Both the position numbers and the translations under genes were made by a program. A stretch of DNA of 64,000 bases from JANXSS01 sp040385645 (GTDB taxonomy: Bacteria > Pseudomonadota > Gammaproteobacteria > Burkholderiales > Burkholderiaceae_D), in assembly GCA_040385645.1 (NCBI GenBank), contig JAZKGZ010000003.1, forward strand, positions 162,980 through 226,979, given 5' to 3'. The first letter of the stretch is position 1. Every line of letters starts with the position of its first letter. Positions 17,653 to 26,910 of this stretch are shown in pieces. The notes beneath the pieces were generated by a model. The model had not been told where the DNA came from. It searched no databases and saw only the letters and a list, made by a program, of their open reading frames with translations.

Positions 17653-18132
17653 TTAGCTTTTCTTGGGTCGTCCGGCCTTCAGAACTGGCAATGCGGCAAG
17701 GCAATCTTTTAATGCGACGATATCCATCTTGCTAATCAACGAGACGCCGACTCGCAGAAGTTCGCTTTTCTTCACCTCATAACCAGATTTCAAACAGGCT
17801 TTTTTGATTTCGCTAAGCACCGCATATTCGCGCTCTGGCATGGTGAAACTATCTCGAACCAGCTTTGGCTTGCGCGCTTTTACGGCTGGATCGATCAATG
17901 AGGCAATTTCGTTTGCAACATCTTTAGCAATACTGAAATCGCGCCCCTCGGAGACGACTGGCCGATCGATTACAGGTGTAGGCGGTACGTCTTTTGTACG
18001 TGCGGTGCGAGGCGCTGGTTTTGCAGGCGTTGCCTCAACCACAGCTTTTTTTGCGATTGAAGCGCGGCGTGGGGTGGCTTTCTGTACAGCACTAACCACT
18101 GGCTTTTTAGAGACAATCGACGGCTTTTTCAC
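17653..18132 (-). CDS. Basic Lys/Ala/Pro-rich protein with C-terminal helical domain
   Basis: 159 aa starting with GTG and an AAAGGG about 9 nt upstream. Residues 1-60 are low complexity, rich in Lys, Ala, Pro, Arg and Val, resembling histone-H1-like or PAKKA-type tails. Residues 85-150 form a compact predicted helical region (SFTMPEREYAVLSEIKKAC, KKSELLRVGVSLISKM) reminiscent of ribbon-helix-helix proteins, where a short strand precedes two helices. I infer nucleic-acid binding from this layout, not from a recognised family. It is downstream of ppx on the same strand, separated by a tandem repeat. Confidence 0.65.
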   Translation of the reverse strand: MKKPSIVSKKPVVSAVQKATPRRASIAKKAVVEATPAKPAPRTARTKDVPPTPVIDRPVVSEGRDFSIAKDVANEIASLIDPAVKARKPKLVRDSFTMPEREYAVLSEIKKACLKSGYEVKKSELLRVGVSLISKMDIVALKDCLAALPVLKAGRPKKS

Positions 18133-18207
18133 GATCGAGACCCTTTCTTGCGGTATGAATAATAAATAGTATAAACAATATATACGATTTAATTAAGTTT
18201 GAAAATA

Positions 18208-18255
18208 GCTGATTGAACGGCTGATTGAACGGCTGATTGAGCGGCTTATTGAACA
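18208..18255. repeat. Four-copy 12-bp tandem repeat downstream of ppx
   Basis: The unit GCTGATTGAACG occurs twice perfectly (18208-18219, 18220-18231), then as GCTGATTGAGCG and GCTTATTGAACA. The array begins 2 nt after the ppx stop codon. It is outside any supported gene. Such arrays can change copy number by slippage. Confidence 0.85.
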
Positions 18256-18257
18256 GC

Positions 18258-19715
18258 CTACTGATAACTTTGAATCGTAAAATCGATGCCGATATCCTGC
18301 CAATACGCTTTTTCTTTTTGCATCCAATAATGCACGGTCGGATGCTGCGCAATCCATTGCTCGCGAACATCTAATTCGATTCGGTTTTTCATCTTCAACC
18401 GTAAGCCGGCATCGTCCAATACCAGACGCGCGTGTGAAAACAATACGGCGAGGCGCAACGCGAGCACCGCCTTGGCGAATTCGGCGTCATTGATCGATTC
18501 GGCGATTTTGCGAAGATTTCCTTTTTGCCCGAGAATCAACGTTGCCATCCTGCGCTGCTCTCGAGTAGTGAAGCCCGGCAAGTCGGCGTTTTCGATCAGA
18601 TATGCGGTATGTTTGTGATAGCCGCTATGCGACACAACCAAACCGACTTCGTGCAGCAAACCGCTCCAATAGAGGTGCCGGGCAAATGAATCATCCACCG
18701 GTTTTGCAAGCGCCAACAGTGTTCCGGCATACTCGGCAACGCGGTTCGCACGTACTTCGTCGGCATGAAATCTACGCAGGAAATCACGTACCGATTGCTC
18801 GCGCCGGTCGCGCTTGGTAGCACGTAGATGAAGATCCCACAGCACTCCCATGCGCAGCCCGGCCTCGACTGGTTGCATGCTCTCAATGCCGAGTTCCTGC
18901 ATGACTCCGGTCAGAATTGAAAGGCCACCAACGATAACTGCTGCGCGATCGGGTTTCATTCCTGCCAATTCGATGCGGCTAATATGGCCGAATTCGATCA
19001 GCCGATGCCGCAACGCATCCAGACTTCCGATCGTAAGCGTTCCATCGCCGATGCCATTCTTCTCGATTGCGTCGCCGAGCGCGCGCAGTGTGCCCGACGA
19101 GCCGTAGGCAACACTCCACCGGTCAGGCTGATACAGCGGTGCGGCATCTTCGAACAACGAACGGGTGGATAAAATGGCTGCGTTAAATGCCGCAGCGTCG
19201 ATACGTCCACCAATAAAAAAATCACTGCTCACACGTACGGTACCGGTACTGAACGACTCGACATTGTCAATTTCCTGGCCCGCACCTAAGATTAATTCGG
19301 TTGAACCGCCGCCGATATCGAGCACCAGGCGCCGTTCCGACGACGGCGCAAGCGTACAGGCAACACCCATGTAAATCAGCCTGCCCTCCTCCTCGCCGGA
19401 AATTATCTCGATCGGATAACCGATGGCGATCTCGGCGGCCGGCAAGAACGCCGCCGCATTTTTTGCTATACGGACCGTATTCGTTGCCACCACACGCACT
19501 GCGTTGAGCGGATAACCGGCCAAAACGGTTTTGAATCGAAGGAGTGATTCCAGTGCAGTTTGGATGGCCGCATCGGTGAGGTTGCCTTTATCATCCAAAC
19601 CGGCACCGAGACGAATCGGGTCGCGCGCACTTTTAACAACCTTGATCGTCTCGCCATCGTGATGGGCGATATGTAGACGAAAACTATTTGAACCCAGATC
19701 AACCGCTGCAAACAT
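18258..19715 (-). CDS. ppx: Exopolyphosphatase / Ppx-GppA family
   Basis: Hydrolyses terminal phosphates from polyphosphate (or pppGpp in GppA). The 485-aa protein has the ASKHA-fold phosphate-1 motif AAVDLGSNSFRLHIA, the phosphate-2 region LVLDIGGGSTELILG and the catalytic Glu in ISGEEEGRLIYMGVA, then a C-terminal HD-like helical domain (HEVGLVVSHSGYHKHTAYLI). It lies about 3 kb from ppk with several unrelated genes between, rather than directly beside it. Ppx versus GppA cannot be settled by sequence alone, but length and the linked ppk favour Ppx. Confidence 0.92.
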   Translation of the reverse strand: MFAAVDLGSNSFRLHIAHHDGETIKVVKSARDPIRLGAGLDDKGNLTDAAIQTALESLLRFKTVLAGYPLNAVRVVATNTVRIAKNAAAFLPAAEIAIGYPIEIISGEEEGRLIYMGVACTLAPSSERRLVLDIGGGSTELILGAGQEIDNVESFSTGTVRVSSDFFIGGRIDAAAFNAAILSTRSLFEDAAPLYQPDRWSVAYGSSGTLRALGDAIEKNGIGDGTLTIGSLDALRHRLIEFGHISRIELAGMKPDRAAVIVGGLSILTGVMQELGIESMQPVEAGLRMGVLWDLHLRATKRDRREQSVRDFLRRFHADEVRANRVAEYAGTLLALAKPVDDSFARHLYWSGLLHEVGLVVSHSGYHKHTAYLIENADLPGFTTREQRRMATLILGQKGNLRKIAESINDAEFAKAVLALRLAVLFSHARLVLDDAGLRLKMKNRIELDVREQWIAQHPTVHYWMQKEKAYWQDIGIDFTIQSYQ

Positions 19716-19771
19716 GCCAACCCTTCTATCGATTTCACATTACCAAGCACATGGCATCAATTTTGGCACTC

Positions 19772-20269
19772 TTAGCGACGCCAGACATCTTGACTGCTAC
19801 GTTGATCGTATGGGTAGCCGCGCCCATCGTCGCGAAAACGGCTGTCGTTACGATCATGCCAGTCGCGGTGCCGCGTATCCTGCCTGGAATCCCGACGTGA
19901 TTCGCGGTCGTCGTGTCCGTAGCGGCGGTCGCGCTGATAATTCGCCCGGTCGTCACGATCCTGCCATTCGCGTCGCGATTCGCGTTGCTGGTACCCAGGT
20001 AACGGCCCAGGCAACGGCTGCACGTAGACACGATTCGGCGTTGCGTAAGAAGGTGGTGCCACACCAAAATTATTCGAATTACCGTAATTTCTGGCACTGC
20101 CGGTGGAGCCGGAGTTTCCATAATTTCCCGGATATCCTGCAGAGGGCTGAGAAAATCCATAATTGCCTGGATAACCTGCCGCTCCGGCAGCTCCACTCTG
20201 CGCGTGTGCCCCGCCGATCAAGGTCATCGTCGCGAGGAGGCTAGCGAGCAACGAAAGTAATCTGTTCAT
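19772..20269 (-). CDS. Secreted low-complexity protein, Gly/Asn/Tyr then Arg/Asp rich
   Basis: 165 aa. Residues 1-23 form a clear Sec signal peptide ending GGAHA. The mature protein has two parts: residues 25-70 with repeats of YPGNYG/NYGNS type, and residues 90-165 rich in Arg, Asp, Gln and Tyr (RDDRANYQRDRRYGHDD), highly charged and probably unstructured. No family recognised. It is encoded just upstream of ppx but with its own ribosome site (GGAG). A spurious open frame runs on the opposite strand because of the skewed codon composition. Confidence 0.7.
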   Translation of the reverse strand: MNRLLSLLASLLATMTLIGGAHAQSGAAGAAGYPGNYGFSQPSAGYPGNYGNSGSTGSARNYGNSNNFGVAPPSYATPNRVYVQPLPGPLPGYQQRESRREWQDRDDRANYQRDRRYGHDDRESRRDSRQDTRHRDWHDRNDSRFRDDGRGYPYDQRSSQDVWRR

Positions 20270-20421
20270 TGTTTCTCCTGGGTAATCTCAATGTAATCAT
20301 GTCATTGTATCCACATTGAGATGGCGAACACTTATAGCGAATACTTTCTCGGAACCACCGACATTGTCAGGAACTTAACAATACGCAAGTGCGTCGATTA
20401 TATTTTTGATAGGAGAATCGT

Positions 20422-20631
20422 ATGACGACGACGTTTAAGAAAGGCGACAAAGTAGAGTGGCATTCTTCACAGGGCACGATCGAAGGCACGGTTAAGAAAA
20501 AATTGACCGCACCGCACAAAATCAAAGGGCACGAAATTGCTGCATCTACCGAAAATCCTGAGTATCTGGTAGTAAGCGACAAGACCGGAGCCGAAGCCGC
20601 GCATAAACCTGGCTCTCTGAAAAAACGGTGA
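20422..20631 (+). CDS. Hypervirulence-associated Tudor-domain protein (DUF2945)
   Basis: A 69-aa protein of the HVA1/DUF2945 family: KKGDKVEWHSSQGTIEGTV, then VKKKLTAPHKIKGHE, PEYLVVSDKTGAEAAHKP and a basic tail. The fold is a small SH3/Tudor-like barrel. The family name comes from a fungal protein; in bacteria the role is unknown. AGGAG lies 7 nt before the ATG. Monocistronic. Confidence 0.85.
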   Translation: MTTTFKKGDKVEWHSSQGTIEGTVKKKLTAPHKIKGHEIAASTENPEYLVVSDKTGAEAAHKPGSLKKR

Positions 20632-20658
20632 ATTTAATAGATGTAAAAATAATAGATG

Positions 20659-20696
20659 TAAAAAAAGCCGAGGCTGGTTGTCGCTCCAGCTTCGGC
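20659..20696 (-). terminator. Rho-independent terminator of tRNA-Ser
   Basis: An 11-bp stem (GCCGAGGCTGG with CCAGCTTCGGC, one G-U pair) and an 8-nt loop, followed on the minus strand by a run of seven T. It begins 13 nt after the tRNA 3' end. Confidence 0.85.
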
Positions 20697-20709
20697 CCAT
20701 TGAAATCAC

Positions 20710-20800
20710 TGGCGGAAAGGGTCGGATTCGAACCGACGGTACGCCAAAGACGTACACTGGATTTCGAGTCCAGCGCATTCGACCACTCTGCCACCTTTCC
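20710..20800 (-). tRNA. tRNA-Ser(CGA)
   Basis: Reading the minus strand, a 91-nt class II tRNA starts GGAAAGGTGGCAGAGTGG, has anticodon loop CTCGAAA (anticodon CGA, codon UCG) in a CTGGA/TCCAG stem, an extended variable arm, the T loop GGTTCGAATCC and an encoded CCA end. The acceptor arms GGAAAGG/CCTTTCC pair fully. It is next to serS, whose product charges it. Confidence 0.97.
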
Positions 20801-20938
20801 TGCTTGGTCATGTTGCAAACTCCGGCTGTTGCAACTATTTACTGCCACGCATGCCGACGTTTGCCAGAGGCGAGATTATAGCAGAGCAAATAGGCTCACG
20901 AGTGCCACAACGGCGAGTCTTTTGAAAACCCGCTATGG

Positions 20939-22237
20939 CTATGCAGACATCGGCACGAGCCGCGTCAGCCCACCCATGTAAGCATGCAGCACCTCCGGGA
21001 TATCGATACTGCCATCGGCCTGTTGGCAATTTTCCAGTACAGCGACCAGCGTTCGCCCCACCGCCAACCCAGAGCCATTTAGGGTATGAACCAATTCCGG
21101 CTTACCCGGCGTATCCCGAAAACGGGCTTGCATGCGGCGCGCTTGAAACGCTTCCATATTTGACACGGAAGAAATTTCGCGATAAGTTTGTTGCGCTGGC
21201 AGCCAGACTTCCAAATCGAAGGTTTTAGCGGCACCGAAGCCCATGTCGCCGGTACACAAAGACAGCACCCGATAGGGCAAGCCCAGCCGAACCAGAATCG
21301 TTTCTGCGTGGCGCACCATTTCTTCCAGCGCAGCATCGGATTGTTCCGGCCGAACGATTTGCACCATCTCCACTTTGTCGAACTGATGCTGGCGGATCAT
21401 GCCGCGGGTGTCACGGCCATAGCTGCCAGCTTCGGAGCGGAAGCACGGCGTATGTGCCGTCATGCGAAGGGGAAGTTCGCTGGCGGGCAGAATTTCATCG
21501 CGCACGAGATTCGTTAGCGATACTTCGGACGTGGGAATCAAATACAGCGCCTCTTCCTGGCTTTCCTGGCCACCTTTTTTTACGGCAAACAGATCGGCTT
21601 CGAATTTCGGCAAATTCCCGGTACCGCGCATGCTGGCGGCGTTAACCATGTAAGGCGTATAGCATTCCTGATACCCGTGCTTTTCGGTATGCGTGTCCAA
21701 CATGAATTGTGCAAGCGCCCGATGCAGTCTTGCCATGCCGCCTTTCATGACAGCGAACCGAGAGCCGGCAAGCTTGGCGGCGACGTCAAAATCCAGACCC
21801 AACGCAGCACCTAAATCGACATGATCACGCACGGCAAAATCGAATTGGCGCGGAGTACCCACTCGCCGCACTTCCACATTGTCGACTTCGCTGGTACCTG
21901 TCGGCACCGAGTCTTGCGGCAGATTCGGTATCGATAGCATGAAATCGGCCAAAGCATTTTGCACCTGATCAAGACCGACCTTGGCAGATTCGAGTTCTTC
22001 GGCAATGCTGTTGGCCTCGGCCATCAAAGCAGTCGCATCCTCATTTTTACCTTTCAACATGCCGATTTTTTTGGACAACGCATTACGTTGCGCTTGAAAC
22101 GTTTCACTCTGCGTTTGAATCTGCTTGCGGGTCGCTTCAAGTGCGTTGAACCGGGGAACATCCAGCTTATATCCACGGCTGGCCAGTCGGTGCGCGACCG
22201 AGTCGATGTCTTTACGCAGGAGTTGAATGTCGATCAT
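20939..22237 (-). CDS. serS: Seryl-tRNA synthetase
   Basis: Charges tRNA-Ser, including the adjacent tRNA-Ser(CGA). The 432-aa protein begins MIDIQLLRKDIDSVAHRL, continues with the long antiparallel coiled-coil arm (residues 30-100) that grips the variable arm of tRNA, and then the class II catalytic core: motif 2 FRSEAGSYGRDTRGMIRQHQF and motif 3 LNGSGLAVGRTLVAVLENCQ. The ATG at 22237 fits the family N-terminus; the frame is open 22 codons upstream without homology. Confidence 0.97.
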   Translation of the reverse strand: MIDIQLLRKDIDSVAHRLASRGYKLDVPRFNALEATRKQIQTQSETFQAQRNALSKKIGMLKGKNEDATALMAEANSIAEELESAKVGLDQVQNALADFMLSIPNLPQDSVPTGTSEVDNVEVRRVGTPRQFDFAVRDHVDLGAALGLDFDVAAKLAGSRFAVMKGGMARLHRALAQFMLDTHTEKHGYQECYTPYMVNAASMRGTGNLPKFEADLFAVKKGGQESQEEALYLIPTSEVSLTNLVRDEILPASELPLRMTAHTPCFRSEAGSYGRDTRGMIRQHQFDKVEMVQIVRPEQSDAALEEMVRHAETILVRLGLPYRVLSLCTGDMGFGAAKTFDLEVWLPAQQTYREISSVSNMEAFQARRMQARFRDTPGKPELVHTLNGSGLAVGRTLVAVLENCQQADGSIDIPEVLHAYMGGLTRLVPMSA

Positions 22238-22335
22238 GAGGCGAGCCGATAGTGGAAGTAAATGGGAATTGTACCAAGCACTTGTGGCGGTACACCTGCG
22301 CATACCCTTGCACGATGGCGTAGGCCAAACTACCG

Positions 22336-23649
22336 TTAGCCGCCTTCGGCAACCTTGCGTGCTGCGGCGTCGAGGTCTCGCAGGTGCGCGAGTTTTTCAG
22401 CAATTTTTTGTTCCAGGCCACGTAGCACTGGCTGATACCAGCCTGGCAACGCCATGCCGTCCGGCAGATAGCGTTCATCGGCGGCATAAGCCTCCGGTTC
22501 GTCGTGGGCATAGCGATACAGCTTGCCGTGACCGAGTTCTTTCATTAATTTCGTTGGAGCGTTGCGCAAATGTTCGGGTACCGGACGGGATTGATCCTTG
22601 GCGATGAAAGCCCGGGCAGCGTTATAGGCGTTGTAGACCGCATTCGATTTAGCTGCGCAGGCCAGATAAATTACCGCTTGAGCCAGCGCCAGTTCGCCTT
22701 CCGGCGAACCCAGCCGCTCGTAGGCTTGCGCTGCGTCCAGCGAAAGTTGCAATGCGCGCGGGTCGGCCAGGCCGATATCTTCGCTGGCCATGCGTACCAA
22801 GCGGCGGGCAAGGTAGCGCGGGTCGGCACCGCCGTCGAGCATGCGTACGAACCAATACAACGCCGCATCCGGATTGGAGCCTCTCACCGACTTATGCAAA
22901 GCGGAAATCTGGTCGTAGAACGCATCGCCGCCTTTATCGAAACGGCGCACCGCATCGCCTAGACACATGACCAGCAGTGCAGCGTCGATTTGCGTTACCT
23001 GCCGTGCCTGTGCCGCCTGAAAAACAATTTCAAGATTATTTAGAAGCTTGCGCCCGTCGCCGTCGGCGCTGGCAATCAATGTCGTGCGCGCATCATCGTC
23101 GAAGCCCAGGCCACCAAGCTCGGTCTGGCAAGCACGTTCCAGTAGGAGCCCGAGCTCGTTTTCATTCAAAGACTTCAGCACATGTACAGACGCACGGGAC
23201 AATAATGCACCATTGACTTCGAAAGACGGGTTTTCAGTGGTGGCGCCGATAAAGGTGAACAACCCGCTTTCCACATGCGGCAAAAAAGCGTCCTGCTGGT
23301 TTTTGTTGAAGCGATGAACCTCATCGACGAATAAAATAGTACGTCGCTGGCGTGAGGCTTGCATCAATTGAGCACGCTCGACCGCCTCCCGGATATCTTT
23401 TACACCTGACAGTACCGCAGAGAGCGCAACGAAATCCGCTTCGAAGCCTTCGGCCATCAAACGCGCGAGCGTGGTCTTGCCTACGCCTGGCGGCCCCCAC
23501 AGGATCATCGAATGTGGCACGCCGGAATCGAAGGCGACTCGAAGTGGCTTGCCCGGCCCGAGCAGATGCTGCTGCCCGATCACCTCTTGGAGCGTGCGTG
23601 GGCGCATCCGTTCGGCCAGCGGTGCGGCACTCGATACGCCGCCAATCAT
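22336..23649 (-). CDS. rarA: Replication-associated recombination protein A (AAA+ ATPase)
   Basis: RarA/MgsA acts at stalled replication forks and binds SSB. 437 aa with Walker A GPPGVGKTTLARLMA, Walker B TILFVDEVHRFNKNQQD, sensor 1 FIGATTENPSFEVN and the C-terminal tetramerisation domain (MLDGGADPRYLARRLVRMA, DIGLADPRALQLSLDA). The start overlaps the lolA stop in an ATGA arrangement, so translation is coupled within the ftsK-lolA-rarA group. Confidence 0.96.
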   Translation of the reverse strand: MIGGVSSAAPLAERMRPRTLQEVIGQQHLLGPGKPLRVAFDSGVPHSMILWGPPGVGKTTLARLMAEGFEADFVALSAVLSGVKDIREAVERAQLMQASRQRRTILFVDEVHRFNKNQQDAFLPHVESGLFTFIGATTENPSFEVNGALLSRASVHVLKSLNENELGLLLERACQTELGGLGFDDDARTTLIASADGDGRKLLNNLEIVFQAAQARQVTQIDAALLVMCLGDAVRRFDKGGDAFYDQISALHKSVRGSNPDAALYWFVRMLDGGADPRYLARRLVRMASEDIGLADPRALQLSLDAAQAYERLGSPEGELALAQAVIYLACAAKSNAVYNAYNAARAFIAKDQSRPVPEHLRNAPTKLMKELGHGKLYRYAHDEPEAYAADERYLPDGMALPGWYQPVLRGLEQKIAEKLAHLRDLDAAARKVAEGG

Positions 23650-24296
23650 CAGTTGCTGAAAACGTCCGCGCCCTTGGGCGTCACGAACTTAAACTGGTTG
23701 CCAGCGAGTGGCGGATTTTTCTCGAAACGGGTGAAACGTAATAACGATACCTGCCCGAATGAATCTCGTAGCTCCATGGCTTCGGGCAAGCCATTACGCA
23801 GACCGATATTGATTTTTTCGAATGTCGTATCTTTCGCAATCGGCGTCGCTTCCAACCATTCCAGCCCATCTTTCAAGCCCACTTCTTTTAGGGTGAAATT
23901 CTTTTTCAAATCATTGCTGCCAAACAGGATCGCCGCCGGAGAAGAACCGAGAGCGTCGCCCAGCTTGCGCACTGTGACCTGATTCAAATCTTTGTCGTAG
24001 ATATAGAGCTTGTCGCCATCGGCCTGCAACAGTTGCTCGTAGGGTTTTTGATAGGTCCAGATAAATTGCCCTGGCCGTGCGAACACGAATGTGCCGGTCG
24101 ACGGTGCGGATGTTTTTGTCGCGACGCTGTTGGCATCGGCCTTGACCAGCGTTTGCGAGAAATCGCCGCGCGCCGACCGCGTCGAGGCCACGAACGACTG
24201 AAACTGCTCGAGCGCGGCAGCGGCGGCGGCACGCGGCATTACCGCGCCAAACGAGAGCAGCGCAGCGGCAAACGTATAAGCAAACAATCGATTCAA
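23649..24296 (-). CDS. lolA: Outer-membrane lipoprotein carrier LolA
   Basis: Periplasmic chaperone that carries lipoproteins from LolCDE to the outer membrane. About 215 aa with a signal peptide (residues 1-25, ending in an Ala-rich run) followed by ALEQFQSFVASTRSARGDFSQ and PGQFIWTYQKPYEQLLQADG, typical of the LolA half-barrel. No ATG suits the N-terminus; a TTG at 24296 has AAGGA 7 nt upstream and places the signal peptide correctly. The longer frame starting further up lacks support. Confidence 0.93.
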   Translation of the reverse strand: MNRLFAYTFAAALLSFGAVMPRAAAAAALEQFQSFVASTRSARGDFSQTLVKADANSVATKTSAPSTGTFVFARPGQFIWTYQKPYEQLLQADGDKLYIYDKDLNQVTVRKLGDALGSSPAAILFGSNDLKKNFTLKEVGLKDGLEWLEATPIAKDTTFEKINIGLRNGLPEAMELRDSFGQVSLLRFTRFEKNPPLAGNQFKFVTPKGADVFSN

Positions 24297-24373
24297 AATA
24301 AGTCCTTCAAAAATTCGCTGATTCCAGCGTTCGAGCTTCACAGTCGATTCCAGCAGCAAGTTTCACCGGGCAA

Positions 24374-26746
24374 TCAATCGACACCTGCCCCGGCACCGGC
24401 CGGAACCAGTATCTCGCGGTTGCCGTTGGTCTGCATGCTCGATACCAGACCGCTCTGCTCCATCTGTTCAAGCAGCCGCGCCGCGCGGTTGTAGCCGATG
24501 CGCAAATGCCGCTGCACCAAAGAAATCGACGCCCGCCGATTTTTCAGCACCACAGCAACCGCTTGGTCATATAACGCATCTGCCTCACCGCCGGATGACG
24601 CATCGCCTGCAGGCACACCATCGACACCCTCTTCCAACGTGCCGCCATCCAGAATACCTTCGATGTAATTCGGCTCGCCCTGTGCCTTGAGATGATCCAC
24701 TACCCGGTGCACTTCTTCATCTGAAACGAATGCGCCGTGTACCCGCACCGGCAGGCCGGTACCGGGTGGCATGTACAGCATGTCTCCCATGCCGAGCAAG
24801 GCTTCGGCACCCATCTGATCGAGGATAGTGCGCGAATCGATCTTGCTGCTGACTTGAAATGCAATACGAGTCGGTATATTGGCTTTTATAAGTCCGGTAA
24901 TCACATCCACCGATGGCCGTTGAGTAGCGAGAATCAAATGGATACCGGCGGCACGCGCTTTCTGCGCGATGCGGGCGATCAATTCTTCCACTTTCTTGCC
25001 CACCACCATCATCAAATCGGCTAATTCATCGATGATGATGACAATGGTCGGTAATTTTTCCAACGGTTCCGGTGCATCCGGTGTAAGACTGAACGGATTC
25101 GGAATTTTTTCTTCACGTTTGGCGGCATCCGCGAGCTTCTGGTTATAGCCCGCAAGGTTACGTACCCCGAGCTTGCTCATGAGCTTGTAACGCCGCTCCA
25201 TTTCATTGACGCCCCAATTCAGCGCGTGGCCCGCCTGGCGCATATCCGTTACCACCGGAGCTAATAAATGCGGTATGCCTTCGTAAATCGAAAGTTCCAG
25301 CATCTTCGGATCGATCAGGATCAACCGCACCTGGTTTGGATCGGACTTGTACAACAGCGATAGGATCGTGGCATTAATGCCGACCGACTTACCCGAACCG
25401 GTAGTACCCGCCACAAGCAGATGCGGCATTTTCGCCAAATCGGCTACGACCGGATTACCGGCGATATCTTTGCCCAGTGCGATCGTCAGGCTCGACACGC
25501 CATCGTTATAGACCTTGGAGCTGAGGATTTCCGTTAAGCGAACGATCTGACGCTTCGGGTTTGGCAGCTCCAATCCCATATAGTTTTTGCCTGGAATCGT
25601 TTCGACGACGCGAATCGACGTCAGCGATAGTGAGCGGGCCAGATCGCGGGCCAACCCGACGATCTGGCTACCTTTGACACCTGTCGCCGGCTCGATTTCA
25701 TAGCGGGTGATGACCGGGCCTGGATAGGCAGCGACTACGCGTACCTCGATGCCGAAATCGGAAAGCTTTTTTTCGATCAAACGGCTGGTGAATTCGAGCG
25801 TTTCGACACTGACGGTTTCTTGGGCAGGTGGTGGCGCATCCAGCAGCGACAGCGGCGGCAAATTACTATCCGGCAGATCGCTGAACAGTACGACTTGCCG
25901 CTCTTTTTCATGGCGCTCGGATTTCGGCACGACCACTACTTGCGGTTCGATACGGCGCGGCGCCGATTCAATGATTCGCGCACGCTCATGCACCACGACC
26001 TCTTCGCGCCGGACGGCAGCGACGACACCGACCTTGCGATCCTGCCGCTCGCGGTAAATGTTTTGTATCCGGGTTAGCGCAGATTCGATCCAGCCACCGA
26101 TGCGTTCGGCCAAGCCCAGCCACGAGACATGAAAAAACCAACTGAAGCCGACCCCGAACATCAGCAACAGGAACAACGTGGCACTGGTAAAACCAACGGC
26201 GTTTTGTGCAGCGCCACCGATCAATTCTCCTAGAACGCCACCAGGAGCACGAGGCAATTGCACCTCGACGCTATACATGCGCAGGAATTCGATGCCAACG
26301 CTACCCGCGAGCATTAGTACGAAACCGCTGCCGCGGATCAAAGGTTCGAATCGATGAGGGGCATCGGTGCTTACGTCGGCCTTTGCGGAATCCTCGGCAT
26401 GTCCCGGCGTACCGGGAAAACGGAAGTCCAATTGACGATAGCCATCGTAGACCATTCGCGAAACCAATACGCACCACCACCAGGCGGAAAAACCGAAAAC
26501 GAATAGCATCAGATCCGACAGGTAAGCCCCGGTACGGCCACCCCAATTCTGTACTTTCATGACGCCGGTGGAAAATGAAAAACCGGGGTCGCTACGCGTA
26601 TAACTGAACAAAATCAATACTAGATACAACACCAGCGAGGCCATCAACAACCAGCGCGCTTCGGATAAAAGACGCACGACACGGTTCGGCAACGGCTGTG
26701 TGCCGGCAGTACTGTTACGTGTATAAGCTTGTGCGGTTCTGGTCAT
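24374..26746 (-). CDS. ftsK: DNA translocase FtsK
   Basis: Septum-anchored ATPase that pumps chromosome ends and activates XerCD at dif. 790 aa: N-terminal membrane domain with four hydrophobic segments (about residues 30-230), a short charged linker, then the motor with Walker A GTTGSGKSVGINATI, Walker B TIVIIIDELADLMMV and the RecA-like fold, and a C-terminal winged-helix gamma domain (YDQAVAVVLKNRRASISLVQ) for KOPS recognition. It is upstream of lolA and rarA on the same strand; trxB diverges from it. Confidence 0.96.
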   Translation of the reverse strand: MTRTAQAYTRNSTAGTQPLPNRVVRLLSEARWLLMASLVLYLVLILFSYTRSDPGFSFSTGVMKVQNWGGRTGAYLSDLMLFVFGFSAWWWCVLVSRMVYDGYRQLDFRFPGTPGHAEDSAKADVSTDAPHRFEPLIRGSGFVLMLAGSVGIEFLRMYSVEVQLPRAPGGVLGELIGGAAQNAVGFTSATLFLLLMFGVGFSWFFHVSWLGLAERIGGWIESALTRIQNIYRERQDRKVGVVAAVRREEVVVHERARIIESAPRRIEPQVVVVPKSERHEKERQVVLFSDLPDSNLPPLSLLDAPPPAQETVSVETLEFTSRLIEKKLSDFGIEVRVVAAYPGPVITRYEIEPATGVKGSQIVGLARDLARSLSLTSIRVVETIPGKNYMGLELPNPKRQIVRLTEILSSKVYNDGVSSLTIALGKDIAGNPVVADLAKMPHLLVAGTTGSGKSVGINATILSLLYKSDPNQVRLILIDPKMLELSIYEGIPHLLAPVVTDMRQAGHALNWGVNEMERRYKLMSKLGVRNLAGYNQKLADAAKREEKIPNPFSLTPDAPEPLEKLPTIVIIIDELADLMMVVGKKVEELIARIAQKARAAGIHLILATQRPSVDVITGLIKANIPTRIAFQVSSKIDSRTILDQMGAEALLGMGDMLYMPPGTGLPVRVHGAFVSDEEVHRVVDHLKAQGEPNYIEGILDGGTLEEGVDGVPAGDASSGGEADALYDQAVAVVLKNRRASISLVQRHLRIGYNRAARLLEQMEQSGLVSSMQTNGNREILVPAGAGAGVD

Positions 26747-26910
26747 GATATTTCTGCAAAAGGCCGCGTTAAGGCGACCAAGGTCTCGGGTCTGGCATAC
26801 AGGCTGCTTCGTCTATAATCTTAAACAGTTTTTACTGCAAATACCGATTTAATCGGACTGGCTCTGAAATTTTGCCGCTGTCGGCACCGACGAAACAACA
26901 AGAGATTCTC

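Noticed and set aside
18107..18370. 87-aa minus-strand frame running through the 12-bp repeat
   Set aside because: It starts within ppx and ends within the next gene, and its sequence is an out-of-frame reading of ppx followed by the repeat.
19714..20244. 176-aa plus-strand frame opposite the secreted low-complexity gene
   Set aside because: No ribosome site or domain; the minus frame has a signal peptide and ribosome site and explains the interval.
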